A DNA stretch of 37,789 nt from the NCBI GenBank assembly GCA_016875715.1, contig VGOZ01000027.1:1-37789 (forward strand), read 5' to 3'. The notes under the pieces are model-generated. The model was not told where the DNA came from. It saw nothing but the letters and a program-made list of their open reading frames with translations, and made no database searches. The stretch's first letter is position 1. The number at the start of each line of letters is the position of its first letter. Below, piece after piece: positions 7,540-18,628 of this stretch. This stretch comes from Chloroflexota bacterium. GTDB taxonomy: Bacteria; Chloroflexota; UBA6077; FW602-bin22. A program made the position numbers and the translations under genes.

Positions 7540-8511
7540 GTGAAACCGCTTGGTGACTTTCAGCGCTACCTGCTCGAGGAATTCGTCGAGGATTGGCGGC
7601 ACGGCGAGATGTCTCGCCGCGAGATGGTTCGCCGTGCGATCTACCTCACCGGGGGCACCGCGTCGGCCGCCACGGCTCTGCTGAGCGTAGGTTGCGCGCC
7701 GATGCCAACGCCCACAGCGATCCCGCCCACCGCCACTCCCGTTCCCCCCACGGCGACCCCCGCGGCCGCCGCGGCCCCGAGCGGTCCGCGCTCTCCGCTC
7801 TCGGTCGCGGAAGGGGATCCCGCGATCGAGGCGCAGAAAGTGGAGTTCGACGGCGAGGTCGGTAAGGTCTTCGGATACCTCGCGCGACCGAAGACCGGCG
7901 GCCCATTCCCGGGGCTGATCGTGATCCACGAGAACCGGGGTCTGGTTCCCCATATTCAGGACGTGACGCGCCGCGCTGGCAAGGCAGGCTACGTCGCGCC
8001 GGCGGTGGACCTTCTGTCCCGAAACGGCGGTACCGACAGGGTGACCGACCCGGCACAGGTGAGCGGGATGCTGGGGCAGGCATGGCCGGAGGATCTCGTT
8101 GCCGATCTCAACGCGGGCATCAAATTCCTGAAGACGCAGCCAAGCGTACGGCAGGATCGCATCGGCGCGCTTGGCTTCTGTTTCGGCGGAGGTTACACGT
8201 TGCGGCTGGCGACCGCGAACAAGGAGGTCAGGGCGGCGGCCCCTTTCTACGGCCCGAATCCGCCGCTCGAGTCCATCCCGAACACCGAGGCGGCGATCCT
8301 GGCGATCTACGGAGAGACCGACTCACGCATCAATACCGGTATCCCCCAGGTGGAAGCGGCGCTCAAGAGCGCCAACAGGACTTTCGAACTCAAGATCTAC
8401 CCGGGGGTGAACCATGCGTTCCACAACGACACCGGGGCAGCGTGGAACGAGGCCGCTGCCCTCGACGCGTGGGCGAAGATCAACGACTGGTTCAAGAAGC
8501 GCCTGGCCTGA
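7540..8511 (+). CDS. Dienelactone-hydrolase-family alpha/beta hydrolase, Tat-type lipoprotein
   Basis: A 323-aa exported hydrolase. Residues 24-52 form a signal with paired arginines (MSRREMVRRAIYLTGG), a hydrophobic core and a lipobox-like LSVGC, so it is probably Tat-exported and lipid-anchored. A Pro/Thr-rich linker (PTATPVPPTATP) follows. The catalytic domain has nucleophile C214 in GFCFGG, Asp in GETDSR and His in GVNHAFH, the Cys-Asp-His triad of dienelactone hydrolases. The true substrate is unknown. The GTG start at 7540 has GGAG about 6 nt upstream. It converges with gyrB across a large hairpin. Confidence 0.85.
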   Translation: MKPLGDFQRYLLEEFVEDWRHGEMSRREMVRRAIYLTGGTASAATALLSVGCAPMPTPTAIPPTATPVPPTATPAAAAAPSGPRSPLSVAEGDPAIEAQKVEFDGEVGKVFGYLARPKTGGPFPGLIVIHENRGLVPHIQDVTRRAGKAGYVAPAVDLLSRNGGTDRVTDPAQVSGMLGQAWPEDLVADLNAGIKFLKTQPSVRQDRIGALGFCFGGGYTLRLATANKEVRAAAPFYGPNPPLESIPNTEAAILAIYGETDSRINTGIPQVEAALKSANRTFELKIYPGVNHAFHNDTGAAWNEAAALDAWAKINDWFKKRLA

Positions 8512-8525
8512 CGCCCGGCTGCGCG

Positions 8526-8562
8526 GCCGGCGGGCCTCGACCGCCATCGAGACCCCGCCGGC
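8526..8562. terminator. Large hairpin between convergent hydrolase gene and gyrB
   Basis: A 9-bp perfect stem (GCCGGCGGG / CCCGCCGGC) encloses a second 5-bp stem (CTCGA / TCGAG) with a 6-nt loop. It is symmetric and could stop transcription from both sides. There is no T-run, so it is not a classical intrinsic terminator. Confidence 0.5.
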
Positions 8563-8583
8563 TGCCTAGGCCTGGTTCCCGCG

Positions 8584-11483
<2,900 letters not shown>

Positions 11484-11492
11484 TGGACACGA

Positions 11493-11498
11493 AGTCTA
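11493..11498 (-). promoter_or_regulatory. Candidate -10 for the membrane protein-gyrB operon
   Basis: TAGACT on the minus strand, 9 nt before the GTG at 11483. The -35 region is not consensus. Initiation would give a leader of at most 2-3 nt. Confidence 0.4.
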
Positions 11499-11571
11499 CC
11501 AGAGGCGACATAAATCACTGCCGCCGGTCGTCGGTCGACCTCCAGCCACGGACCTGTCTCTTCCGCGTGCC

Positions 11572-11577
11572 TATAAT
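11572..11577 (+). promoter_or_regulatory. Consensus -10 (TATAAT) for a leaderless ilvE transcript
   Basis: A perfect TATAAT ends 9 nt before the ilvE ATG, with no room for a Shine-Dalgarno. The transcript should start within 1-3 nt of the start codon. The -35 region is weak. Confidence 0.6.
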
Positions 11578-11586
11578 GCGCCAGCC

Positions 11587-12525
11587 ATGGTGACCTACTT
11601 TCGAGGTGCGTTCGTCGACGATCGTGAGGCCGTGATCGGCGTCAAGACCCATGCTTTCAACTACGGCACCGGGTGCTTTGAGGGCATTCGCGGTTACTGG
11701 AACGTGAGCGAGGGGCAGATCTACCTGTTCCGCCTCCGCGATCACTACCAACGCTTGGTTCAGTCGTGCCGGATCCTTGGGATCGGCCTGCGCCACACCG
11801 TGGACGAACTCTGTGCGCTCACGACCGAACTGGTGGTGCGCAACGGTTACCAGCAGGACGTGTATGTCCGTCCGCTGGCCTATAAGTCGAGTGAGATCGT
11901 GGGGGTGCGGATGCACGATCTCGACGACGACCTGACGATCTTCACCACCCCCTTCGGCAAGTATCTACCTGCCGAGAACGGGTGCCGGTGCTGCACCTCT
12001 TCCTACCGACGGGTAGACGACAACGCGATCCCCGCGCGGGCGAAAGTCACCGGTATCTACGTCAACTCCGCCCTCGCCAAGACCGAGGCGAACCTGAATG
12101 GGTTCGATGAGGCGATTATGCTCACCCATGAGGGGCACGTGTCGGAGGGGAGCGGCGAGAACATCTTCCTCGTCCTCAACGGCGCGCTCATCACGCCCGG
12201 ACCGACCGAGAACATTCTGATTGGCATCACCCGCGCGAGCGTCATCGAGATGGCGCGCCGCGATCTCGGCATCGAGACGATCGAACGTCCGATCGATCGC
12301 AGCGAACTGTACGTGGCCGACGAGGTATTCATGACAGGCACCGCCGCGGAGATCTCTCCGATCGTCGACGTGGATCGGCGGCCGATCGGTGATGGCCGCG
12401 TCGGTCCTGTATCTGAGCGGCTGCGCCGGCTATTTGATCGCGTGGTGCGGGGCCAGGCCAACGCCTATCGTCACTGGTGCAGCCCGGTGTATCCCGGCGT
12501 TCCGGCCGCGTCGGTCCGAGCCTGA
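11587..12525 (+). CDS. ilvE: Branched-chain amino acid aminotransferase
   Basis: A 312-aa fold-type IV PLP aminotransferase for the last step of Val/Leu/Ile synthesis, 2-oxoglutarate/glutamate dependent. Visible: THAFNYGTGCFEGIRGY at the N-terminus, R95/Y99 region (YVRPLAYKS), catalytic K153 in ARAKVTGIYVNS, EGSGENIFLV, and FMTGTAAEISPI near the C-terminus. The length matches bacterial IlvE. Its ATG lies 9 nt after a TATAAT box. It diverges from the membrane protein-gyrB operon, with 103 bp between start codons. Confidence 0.93.
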   Translation: MVTYFRGAFVDDREAVIGVKTHAFNYGTGCFEGIRGYWNVSEGQIYLFRLRDHYQRLVQSCRILGIGLRHTVDELCALTTELVVRNGYQQDVYVRPLAYKSSEIVGVRMHDLDDDLTIFTTPFGKYLPAENGCRCCTSSYRRVDDNAIPARAKVTGIYVNSALAKTEANLNGFDEAIMLTHEGHVSEGSGENIFLVLNGALITPGPTENILIGITRASVIEMARRDLGIETIERPIDRSELYVADEVFMTGTAAEISPIVDVDRRPIGDGRVGPVSERLRRLFDRVVRGQANAYRHWCSPVYPGVPAASVRA

Positions 12526-12573
12526 CCGGGGCACCCGACTATCTGGGCTGCACGCCGTCGGTCACCGGCGCTC

Positions 12574-12942
12574 GTGCGTAACGCACTCCGATCAGCATCG
12601 GCGGACGCCCCGTTCGTCACCGGGGCGGTTCTGGCGCTCGTCCTCAACATCGGACTCTATCTCTACTTGTGGTCGATTGATGCCGCGCCCACGATGGCGC
12701 TCCCATTCGGATACGAGGCCGACAGCACGGCCACGCTGGTCGGCACGGTGGCGGACCTGAGCCCACTGCCCGTCATCGGCTCGCTGTTGGCCCTGGTCAA
12801 CATTGCGGTCGGCATCGGCCTCCACGCTGCGGATCGTCCTGCCGCCCGGACGCTGGTGTGGACGGCTCCCATCCTCCAGGGATTGGCGGTGGGAGGCATC
12901 CTTCTTCTTCTGCTGCGAGCCGGACTCCCGCTCGGACGTTGA
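12574..12942 (+). CDS. Small membrane protein, three transmembrane helices
   Basis: A 122-aa hydrophobic protein starting with GTG. Helices lie at about residues 15-34, 63-83 and 92-115, with a loop containing PFGYEADSTATLV between the first two. I do not recognise the family. It lies 48 nt downstream of ilvE on the same strand and ends 1 nt before the convergent isomerase gene. Confidence 0.6.
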   Translation: MRNALRSASADAPFVTGAVLALVLNIGLYLYLWSIDAAPTMALPFGYEADSTATLVGTVADLSPLPVIGSLLALVNIAVGIGLHAADRPAARTLVWTAPILQGLAVGGILLLLLRAGLPLGR

Positions 12943-12943
12943 T

Positions 12944-13789
12944 CTAAGCCGGTGGGCCTGCGGCCGTCCAGAGACGCCTCACGTTCGCGACCGCGACGCC
13001 AAATGCATCCATCCCGGAGCGGCTCGCCTCCTCGACTGAGACCCATCCGTCGAAGCCCTGAAGCCGGGCTCGGCGAAATAGCTCGGCGATTGGGGCGATC
13101 CCCTCGCCGATGCGGCAGAAGCGAAACTCACCCTGCGTGGGGGTATCCGCCACGTGGAGAATCGCCAGCCTATCCTTGACCTCTTCGAATAATTCGAGAG
13201 CCTCCTCACCGGCAACGAGGGGGTTCGCCGAATCGAAGTTGACGCGAACCGAGGTGCCGCGTAATCCCGCGATGATGCGCGTGAACACCACCCCCCGCTG
13301 AGCGAAGTCGAAGTACTGCCAGAAGAAACTCTTGGTGTGATTTTCAAGCGCCAGTGTCAGGCCCCGTGCATCTGCTTCCGATGAGAGCGAGGCCAGAGCG
13401 TCGATCGCGTAGCCAGTCCCAACGTCATCGGACACACCGGGGTGCCGCTGTCCCGTGAGGACCCGGATCAGCGGCGCGCCGATCGCCAGGGCCGTATCCA
13501 GGTTGCGCGTCATGTCCGCGACCTGCGCCTTGCGGACATCGGGATCCGGATGGGTGAAGTCGGGATGGCAGGTGAGCATGCTGGTCTCCAAGCCGGCGTC
13601 CTGCACCATTGCCCGGAACTCCGCCGGCTGGTGCGGTCCGAGCGGGTGAATGAAGCCAAGGCTGCACTCCGTCCCATCGAGGCCAACCGATTTCGCCAGG
13701 CGCAGATAGTCGGTGAGCGGCATCGTCCGTTCGACGGCGATTGCCTGAAACAGGGAGACGGGCAGACACGAGAGCTTCATCGGAGGCAT
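12944..13789 (-). CDS. Sugar phosphate isomerase/epimerase family (xylose-isomerase-like TIM barrel)
   Basis: A 281-aa AP-endonuclease-2/xylose-isomerase-like barrel. Motifs typical of the metal-binding family are seen: LDGTECSL, the strand LTLALENH (metal Glu), VRVNFDSANPL (metal Asp), ILHVADTP (His/Asp) and the terminal GFDGWVSVEE (Glu). Members isomerise or epimerise sugars and inositols; the substrate cannot be determined. Two in-frame ATGs (13789 and 13780) are equally possible. The gene stands alone, convergent with the membrane protein gene and divergent from clpS. Confidence 0.8.
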   Translation of the reverse strand: MPPMKLSCLPVSLFQAIAVERTMPLTDYLRLAKSVGLDGTECSLGFIHPLGPHQPAEFRAMVQDAGLETSMLTCHPDFTHPDPDVRKAQVADMTRNLDTALAIGAPLIRVLTGQRHPGVSDDVGTGYAIDALASLSSEADARGLTLALENHTKSFFWQYFDFAQRGVVFTRIIAGLRGTSVRVNFDSANPLVAGEEALELFEEVKDRLAILHVADTPTQGEFRFCRIGEGIAPIAELFRRARLQGFDGWVSVEEASRSGMDAFGVAVANVRRLWTAAGPPA

Positions 13790-13868
13790 GGTACCGTGGG
13801 GAGATCAGCCGCTAAGCCACGCCAATCGTCGCTGCGAAGTCGTAACGCAGCGAGACGCCGCCCGTAGA

Positions 13869-13874
13869 TACGAT
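13869..13874 (+). promoter_or_regulatory. Candidate -10 for clpS
   Basis: TACGAT lies 7 nt before the clpS GTG, again placing transcription start at the start codon. No consensus -35. Confidence 0.4.
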
Positions 13875-13881
13875 AGGTGCC

Positions 13882-14190
13882 GTGTGGACTGCACCCCTAT
13901 TTCAGCGCCAGCTAGAAGTCGATCCGACCATCGACACCGACAGACTGACGGCGCGGCTGCCGCCGCACGTCGTGCTGCTCCATAACGATGAGGTCAACGA
14001 CATGGCCCATGTGGTCGACTCGCTCATCGCCGCCGTGCCACCGCTCAGTCGCGAGCGAGCGACAGAGATCATGCTCGACGCGCACAACCACGGTCGGGCC
14101 CGCGTGATCGTGTGTCCTCTCGAGCAAGCTGAGCTATACCGCGATCGACTGCTGAGCCGCCGGCTCACCGCGACGATCGAGGCCGCCTGA
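13882..14190 (+). CDS. clpS: ATP-dependent Clp protease adaptor ClpS
   Basis: A 102-aa adaptor that delivers N-degron substrates to ClpA/ClpC. The ClpS core is clear: VVLLHNDEVNDMAHVVDSL (the N-D-x-x-N/T region of the degron pocket), then MLDAHNHGRARVIVCPLEQAE (the H-x-x-G segment). The length is normal. It has a GTG start 7 nt after TACGAT with no Shine-Dalgarno. No clpA/clpC lies in the window; clpX and clpP are 7.4 kb away on the other strand. Confidence 0.9.
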   Translation: MWTAPLFQRQLEVDPTIDTDRLTARLPPHVVLLHNDEVNDMAHVVDSLIAAVPPLSRERATEIMLDAHNHGRARVIVCPLEQAELYRDRLLSRRLTATIEAA

Positions 14191-14197
14191 CTCGCGA

Positions 14198-14249
14198 GCC
14201 TGCTCGAACGTGTGGGCCGACGACCGCCCGAACGGGCGTGGGAGCAGGC
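14198..14249 (+). terminator. Nested stem-loop between clpS and the HtrA-like gene
   Basis: A perfect outer 8-bp stem (GCCTGCTC / GAGCAGGC) encloses a second perfect inverted repeat (CGCCCG-AA-CGGGCG at 14225-14238). It begins 8 nt after the clpS stop. It may terminate clpS or be a structured leader of the protease gene; no T-run follows. Confidence 0.4.
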
Positions 14250-14294
14250 CGGGCGGACCCGTAAAGTTGCCGCACTTGGTGGCGGGAGGGTGAT

Positions 14295-15200
14295 GTGAGC
14301 GCCATCGCGACATTGACACAGCTATCGGATGCGCTCGCCGAGGTCGTCGCCGGGGCGGGGAGATCGATCGTCGCAGTCAATGCTCGGCGCCGCCTTCCTT
14401 CGTCCGGACTGGTCTGGAGCGATGACGGCACGATCGTCACCGCCGACCACGGGATCGAGCGGGACGAAGAGATCACTATCACCGCGCCCGATGGCGCCGA
14501 CCTCCCGGCTCAGCTGATCGGTCGCGACCCCGGGACCGATATCGCGGTGCTGAAGGCCGAGGCCCAATTACTGACACCGGCCTCCTTTGCCACCGACGCC
14601 CGTGTTGGCGCGCTCGCCGTGGCGGTCGGGCGACCGGGCGCGGCACTGATGGCCTCGCTGGGCGTGATCGCCTCGGCGGGGAGGGATGACCGTACCGGGC
14701 GCGGCGGGACACTCGAGGACTACTACCGGACGGACGCGACCGCGCTGCCCGGATTCTCCGGGGGAGCGCTCGTTCTCGCCTCCGGTGGGATCGCGGCGAT
14801 GCTCACGTCGCATCTTGGTCAGGGCGCCGGGTTCGCGATCGGGCCGGCGACCCTCCGTCGGGTCGTGGGGGATCTCCAACGGCAGGGCCGGGTTCGTCGC
14901 GCCTATATCGGCGTGACGTCGCAGCCAGTGGCGCTCCCCGTCTCGATGCGGGATCGACACGCCCCTGGACAGGAGGCCGCCCTGCTCGTCGTGGGGCTCG
15001 AGGCAGATGGACCTGCGGATCGTGCCGGCCTCTTGCTGGGCGACGTGGTGATCCTCTTCGGTGGAGAGCCGATCCGGGATACGGGAGACTTGCAGACCGC
15101 ATTACGCGCGGATCGCATCGGCCAGGCGATCGCCATCCGCGTGATCCGCGGAGGCGAGGCGCGAGATCTCACGGTCACTGTGGGCGAACGCCCGACCTGA
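14295..15200 (+). CDS. HtrA/DegP-like trypsin-type serine protease with one PDZ domain
   Basis: A 301-aa protein with a chymotrypsin-like domain followed by a PDZ domain (about residues 200-298, containing GPADRAGLLLGDVVI). The triad can be read as H52 (TADHGIE), D82 (DPGTDIAVL) and S155 (LPGFSGGAL; GNSGGPL in canonical HtrA). No signal peptide or transmembrane helix is visible, unusual for HtrA proteins, so it looks cytoplasmic. The GTG start at 14295 is preceded by GGGAGGG. The LuxR-type regulator starts 2 nt after its stop, so the two are co-translated. Confidence 0.83.
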   Translation: MSAIATLTQLSDALAEVVAGAGRSIVAVNARRRLPSSGLVWSDDGTIVTADHGIERDEEITITAPDGADLPAQLIGRDPGTDIAVLKAEAQLLTPASFATDARVGALAVAVGRPGAALMASLGVIASAGRDDRTGRGGTLEDYYRTDATALPGFSGGALVLASGGIAAMLTSHLGQGAGFAIGPATLRRVVGDLQRQGRVRRAYIGVTSQPVALPVSMRDRHAPGQEAALLVVGLEADGPADRAGLLLGDVVILFGGEPIRDTGDLQTALRADRIGQAIAIRVIRGGEARDLTVTVGERPT

Positions 15201-15202
15201 CG

Positions 15203-15832
15203 GTGAGAGAGCGACTCCCCCGAGTGGTGATCGTCGCATCGGCACCGCTCATCAGGGAGGGGCTCCGCACTCTCCTCGCCCGCGAGGGGATCGTGACCGT
15301 CGCCGACGCGTCCTCGATTGACGATCTCCGCGATCCGTTCGATGGCAGCGCCGAGGCGCTTCTCGTGGACCCTCCGCTGGACGCAGCGGACGAACTCGCG
15401 GCGGGCCTGGCCGCGATTCGCATCGCGCCAGTTCTCCTTGGCCCAACGCCGTGGGCGGACCGACTCGCGGTTGCCCTGCGGAACCGCGTCTGGGGCTACG
15501 TCTCCCGCAGGGCGGACGGGCCGACTCTGGCAGCGGCGCTGCGCGCGGTCAGCGCGGGTCTTGTGGTCATTGAGCGTACGATCGCTTCGGGGGAGACACT
15601 CTCGCGCGGCCTGCGCATGGGCAATGGGAGCCCGAATGATCTGACCGCGCGAGAGCGAGAGGTCCTTCAACTGGTCGCCGAGGGCCTTGCCAACAAGATG
15701 ATCGCGGCTCGACTCGCGATCAGCGAGCACACAGTGAAGTTTCACGTAGCAGCCATCCTCACCAAGCTCGGCGCGGCGTCGCGCACCGAGGCGACGCATA
15801 CCGCCGCCAGACGAGGGTTGATCGCTCTCTAG
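15203..15832 (+). CDS. LuxR/NarL-type regulator with degenerate receiver domain
   Basis: A 209-aa protein with an N-terminal receiver-like domain and a C-terminal LuxR HTH (LTAREREVLQLVAEGLANKMIAARL, then SEHTVKFHVAAILTKLG). The receiver keeps an aspartate at D56 (LLVDPPLD). However, the two acidic residues that bind Mg2+ in true receivers are replaced by A12-S13 (VIVASAPLIREGL where IVDDHPLVREGL is usual), and the conserved lysine is Arg (GYVSRRA). It is therefore likely not phosphorylated conventionally. It starts with GTG 2 nt after the HtrA-like gene and has no adjacent histidine kinase. Confidence 0.83.
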   Translation: MRERLPRVVIVASAPLIREGLRTLLAREGIVTVADASSIDDLRDPFDGSAEALLVDPPLDAADELAAGLAAIRIAPVLLGPTPWADRLAVALRNRVWGYVSRRADGPTLAAALRAVSAGLVVIERTIASGETLSRGLRMGNGSPNDLTAREREVLQLVAEGLANKMIAARLAISEHTVKFHVAAILTKLGAASRTEATHTAARRGLIAL

Positions 15833-15835
15833 AAT
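15830..15835 (+). promoter_or_regulatory. Candidate -10 for the aminotransferase gene
   Basis: TAGAAT overlaps the end of the regulator gene and lies 8 nt before the ATG at 15844. No -35 consensus; the arrangement predicts a leaderless mRNA. Confidence 0.45.
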
Positions 15836-15843
15836 ACCTCGGG

Positions 15844-16965
15844 ATGGAGACGACCGATGTGGCAGGTCTGCTCTCCGAACGATCCCGACTGATCGAAAGT
15901 TCCGGCATCCGTCGTGTCTTCGATCTCGGGGCGTCGCTGAAGGATCCGGTCAACTTCTCGATCGGACAACCCGACTTTGCTGTCCCAGGGGACGTGAGGG
16001 CTGCGGCGATCCGCGCGATCGAGGACGGTCAGAATCGGTACACGCCTACTCAGGGAATCGCGCCGCTGCGCGATCGAATCGCGCGGAAGCTGCGTGAGGA
16101 GAACCAGATTTGGGCCGATGCTGATGACGTCCTGGTGACCTCCGGGAGTTCGGGCGGGATCTTCCTGGCCCTGGCCGCGCTCCTCGACCCGGGCGACGAG
16201 GTTGTCATTCCGGATCCCTATTTCGTGATGTACCCGCAACTGGTTGGCTTCTTTGGTGCCCGGCCGAAGTTTGTCGATACCTATCCGGACTTCGTCCTCG
16301 ACCCAGACCGAATCGAGGACGCGATCACGCCGCAGACGAAACTCATCGTCCTCAACAGCCCGGCGAATCCGACGGGGGCAGTCGTGCCGGAGGACCGGCT
16401 GCGCCGGATCGCGGTGATCGCCGCGCGACACGGCATCGTGATCCTCGCCGACGAGGTGTACGAGAAGTTCGTCTACGACGGATCCCGCCACTTCAGCATC
16501 GGATCCCTCTATCCAGCAACCATCACTCTCAACGCGCTGTCCAAGAGTCACGCCGCGACTGGGTGGCGCATCGGGTACGCGGTTGGTCCGCGCCCGATCC
16601 TCGACAAGATGAAGGAGTTGCAGCAGTACACGTTCGTCTGCGCACCATCGTTCGCCCAGTACGGCGCTCTTGTGGCGTTCGATGTCGACACCTCCGCCCA
16701 GGTGCGGGCGTATCAGCGGCGGCGCGATCTCATCGTGGACGGACTGCGGCGCCGGTTTGAGGTCTGGACCCCGGGTGGGGCGTTCTACGTGATGCCACGC
16801 GTCGACGATCGGGATGCGTCGTCCTTTGTGGAGCGGGCCATCGCGAACAACGTTCTGCTCATCCCCGGGTCGGTCTTCTCCCGGCAGCCGACGCACATCC
16901 GGATCTCCTACGCCATCTCCGAGGAACGGATTCTCCAGGGCGTCGATATCCTTACCCGGATCTGA
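15844..16965 (+). CDS. Class I/II pyridoxal-phosphate aminotransferase (aspartate aminotransferase-like)
   Basis: A 373-aa fold-type I aminotransferase. Visible: FSIGQPDF, YTPTQGIAPLRDRIA, TSGSSGGIFLAL, NSPANPTGAV (PLP pocket), ADEVYEKFVY, and Schiff-base K234 in LNALSKSHAATGWRIGY. The C-terminal IRISYAIS holds the substrate carboxylate-binding Arg. Closest to the aspartate/prephenate aminotransferase subgroup; the amino acid cannot be fixed. It starts 11 nt after the regulator stop but has its own likely promoter. Confidence 0.88.
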   Translation: METTDVAGLLSERSRLIESSGIRRVFDLGASLKDPVNFSIGQPDFAVPGDVRAAAIRAIEDGQNRYTPTQGIAPLRDRIARKLREENQIWADADDVLVTSGSSGGIFLALAALLDPGDEVVIPDPYFVMYPQLVGFFGARPKFVDTYPDFVLDPDRIEDAITPQTKLIVLNSPANPTGAVVPEDRLRRIAVIAARHGIVILADEVYEKFVYDGSRHFSIGSLYPATITLNALSKSHAATGWRIGYAVGPRPILDKMKELQQYTFVCAPSFAQYGALVAFDVDTSAQVRAYQRRRDLIVDGLRRRFEVWTPGGAFYVMPRVDDRDASSFVERAIANNVLLIPGSVFSRQPTHIRISYAISEERILQGVDILTRI

Positions 16966-17011
16966 TCGTCTCGATGCCGGCTGACGGGCAACCCAGCGGG
17001 AGGCTCTCCAC

Positions 17012-18190
17012 GTGAGACGGGTGAGCCTGAAGGAGACGGAGCCAGGTACGCTCCTCGGGCATTCGATCCTCGACGCGAAAGGGAACATCCTCCTCACCGG
17101 GGGGACGGCGCTCACGGAGCGGTACGTCCGTACGTTGCTCGAGCGGGGAACGACGGCGGTCACGATCCAGGACGAAGAGACCGCCGATATCGAGATGCCC
17201 GAGGTCATCAGCGACGCTCTGCGCGCCAAGGCGACGAACACGGTCTATCGGGTCTTCGAGGCGATTGGCGGCACGGCCGCGCAATTGAAAGGATTGAGTC
17301 CGCGGGAAATCCAGGGCAAACTGCGCGGCACGGAGTTCCGCCAGGCGGCAGGGCACCTCGTGCCGACTGCCGCCGTCGTTTCGGTCGTCGACGACATCAT
17401 GAACGAGGTTCTCGATACCGAACTGCTCACCGGAATGGCGGCGATCAAATCGTACGACAACTACACCTTCGCCCACTCAGTCGAAATGGCCACGGCGGCA
17501 CTCGTGCTGGGTCGCAAGCTTCGACTCGATCGTGGCAGCCTCAAGCGGCTGGCACGCGCATGCCTCCTGCACGATATCGGCAAGATCTTTGTCGACGAGG
17601 CGATCCTCAATAAGCAGGGGAAGCTGACTGACGAGGAATTCGAGGTCATGAAGAGCCACCCGACCCTCGGCTTCGAGTTACTCCAGGCGGCCCAGCCGAA
17701 CGACGTGCTGATCAATCACGTGGCCTACCAACATCACGAGCGCCAGGATGGCAAGGGGTATCCCCGCGGGCTTAACGGACTGAATCAGGTCCATCGCCCG
17801 CCTTTCGGCAACGAGGGGCGCATCATCCTCATAGCAGAGATCGCCGCGATCGCGGATGTCTATGATGCCCTCGCGACCGACCGACCCTACCGGCCAGCCC
17901 TCGCCCCTGAGGTCGTGCTGGACATCATGGCCAAGATGGGTACCTCCGCCCTGAACCAGGAGTTACTGGATCTCTTCCGCTCGCTCGTGCCATCCTTTCC
18001 AGTCGGGATGGCCATTCGGGTCACCGCCGGTCGCTGGCTGGGATACACCGGTGTCGTGGCGCGCGTGAACAAGGAGAAGCTCGATCGCCCGGTGGTCCGG
18101 ATTCTGCGCGGCTCCGGAGGGGCGAAGATCCCTTCGTTCGACTTGGATCTCAGCGAGGATGCCGCGACGCGGATCGTCTCGGTCCTGTGA
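17012..18190 (+). CDS. HD-GYP domain protein, predicted cyclic-di-GMP phosphodiesterase
   Basis: A 392-aa protein. Residues 1-130 hold an uncharacterised N-terminal region; the HD-GYP domain covers about 145-330. Metal and signature residues: H187-D188 in LLHDIGK, HPTLGFELL (216 onward), paired His in YQHHERQDGKGYP, and the GYP at 249-251, followed by ADVYDALATDRPYR. The family hydrolyses c-di-GMP. The C-terminal ~60 residues (VTAGRWLGYTGVVARVN) look like a beta-barrel PilZ-like or KOW-like add-on. The GTG start has GGGAGG at 16998-17003. Confidence 0.88.
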   Translation: MRRVSLKETEPGTLLGHSILDAKGNILLTGGTALTERYVRTLLERGTTAVTIQDEETADIEMPEVISDALRAKATNTVYRVFEAIGGTAAQLKGLSPREIQGKLRGTEFRQAAGHLVPTAAVVSVVDDIMNEVLDTELLTGMAAIKSYDNYTFAHSVEMATAALVLGRKLRLDRGSLKRLARACLLHDIGKIFVDEAILNKQGKLTDEEFEVMKSHPTLGFELLQAAQPNDVLINHVAYQHHERQDGKGYPRGLNGLNQVHRPPFGNEGRIILIAEIAAIADVYDALATDRPYRPALAPEVVLDIMAKMGTSALNQELLDLFRSLVPSFPVGMAIRVTAGRWLGYTGVVARVNKEKLDRPVVRILRGSGGAKIPSFDLDLSEDAATRIVSVL

Positions 18191-18197
18191 CAGTCGT

Positions 18198-18214
18198 GCG
18201 CTCGAAGAGAGCGC
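18198..18214. terminator. Hairpin between convergent HD-GYP gene and yjbQ
   Basis: A perfect 6-bp stem (GCGCTC / GAGCGC) with a GAAGA loop in the 25-bp convergent gap. No T-run on either strand. Confidence 0.35.
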
Positions 18215-18215
18215 G

Positions 18216-18614
18216 CTACCCGGCGATCACTTTCACGAGCACCGTGCGCGGCCGGGGACCGTCGAACTCGCTCAGGAAGATGCCCTGCCATGTGCCCAGG
18301 ACCAGTTCGGATGCCTCAATTGCCACCGCCACCGAGTTCCCGTACAGGCTTGTCTTCACGTGCGCGTCGGAGTTCCCTTCGGCGTGGATCCAGAATCCCT
18401 CGCGCGGCACCATCTCCGCAAGATGGTTGATGGTGTCCGCGGTCACGGCCGGATCGGCCGCTTCGTTGAGGGTCACGCCCGCGGTCGTGTGCGGCACGAT
18501 CACGAAGCAAACCCCTTCGGAGACTCCCGTCGACCGCACCGCCTGAGCGACGCGATCGGTGATCTCCTCCAGCGCCTCGCGTCGACGCGTGGGGACGGTG
18601 AGCCGAATCAGCAT
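18216..18614 (-). CDS. yjbQ: YjbQ family protein (UPF0047, secondary thiamine-phosphate synthase-like)
   Basis: A 132-aa single-domain protein with the family's signature: CFVIVPHTTAGVTLNE, the central histidine HLAEMVP, NSDAHVKTSLYGNS, and GTWQGIFLSEFDGPR near the C-terminus. E. coli YjbQ shows weak thiamine-phosphate synthase activity, but the true role is unsettled. The ATG at 18614 has GGGAG upstream and gives the normal length. Its start codon is 14 bp from that of the divergent mogA/moaB gene. Confidence 0.88.
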   Translation of the reverse strand: MLIRLTVPTRRREALEEITDRVAQAVRSTGVSEGVCFVIVPHTTAGVTLNEAADPAVTADTINHLAEMVPREGFWIHAEGNSDAHVKTSLYGNSVAVAIEASELVLGTWQGIFLSEFDGPRPRTVLVKVIAG

Positions 18615-18628
18615 GGTAGGCTCCCGCG

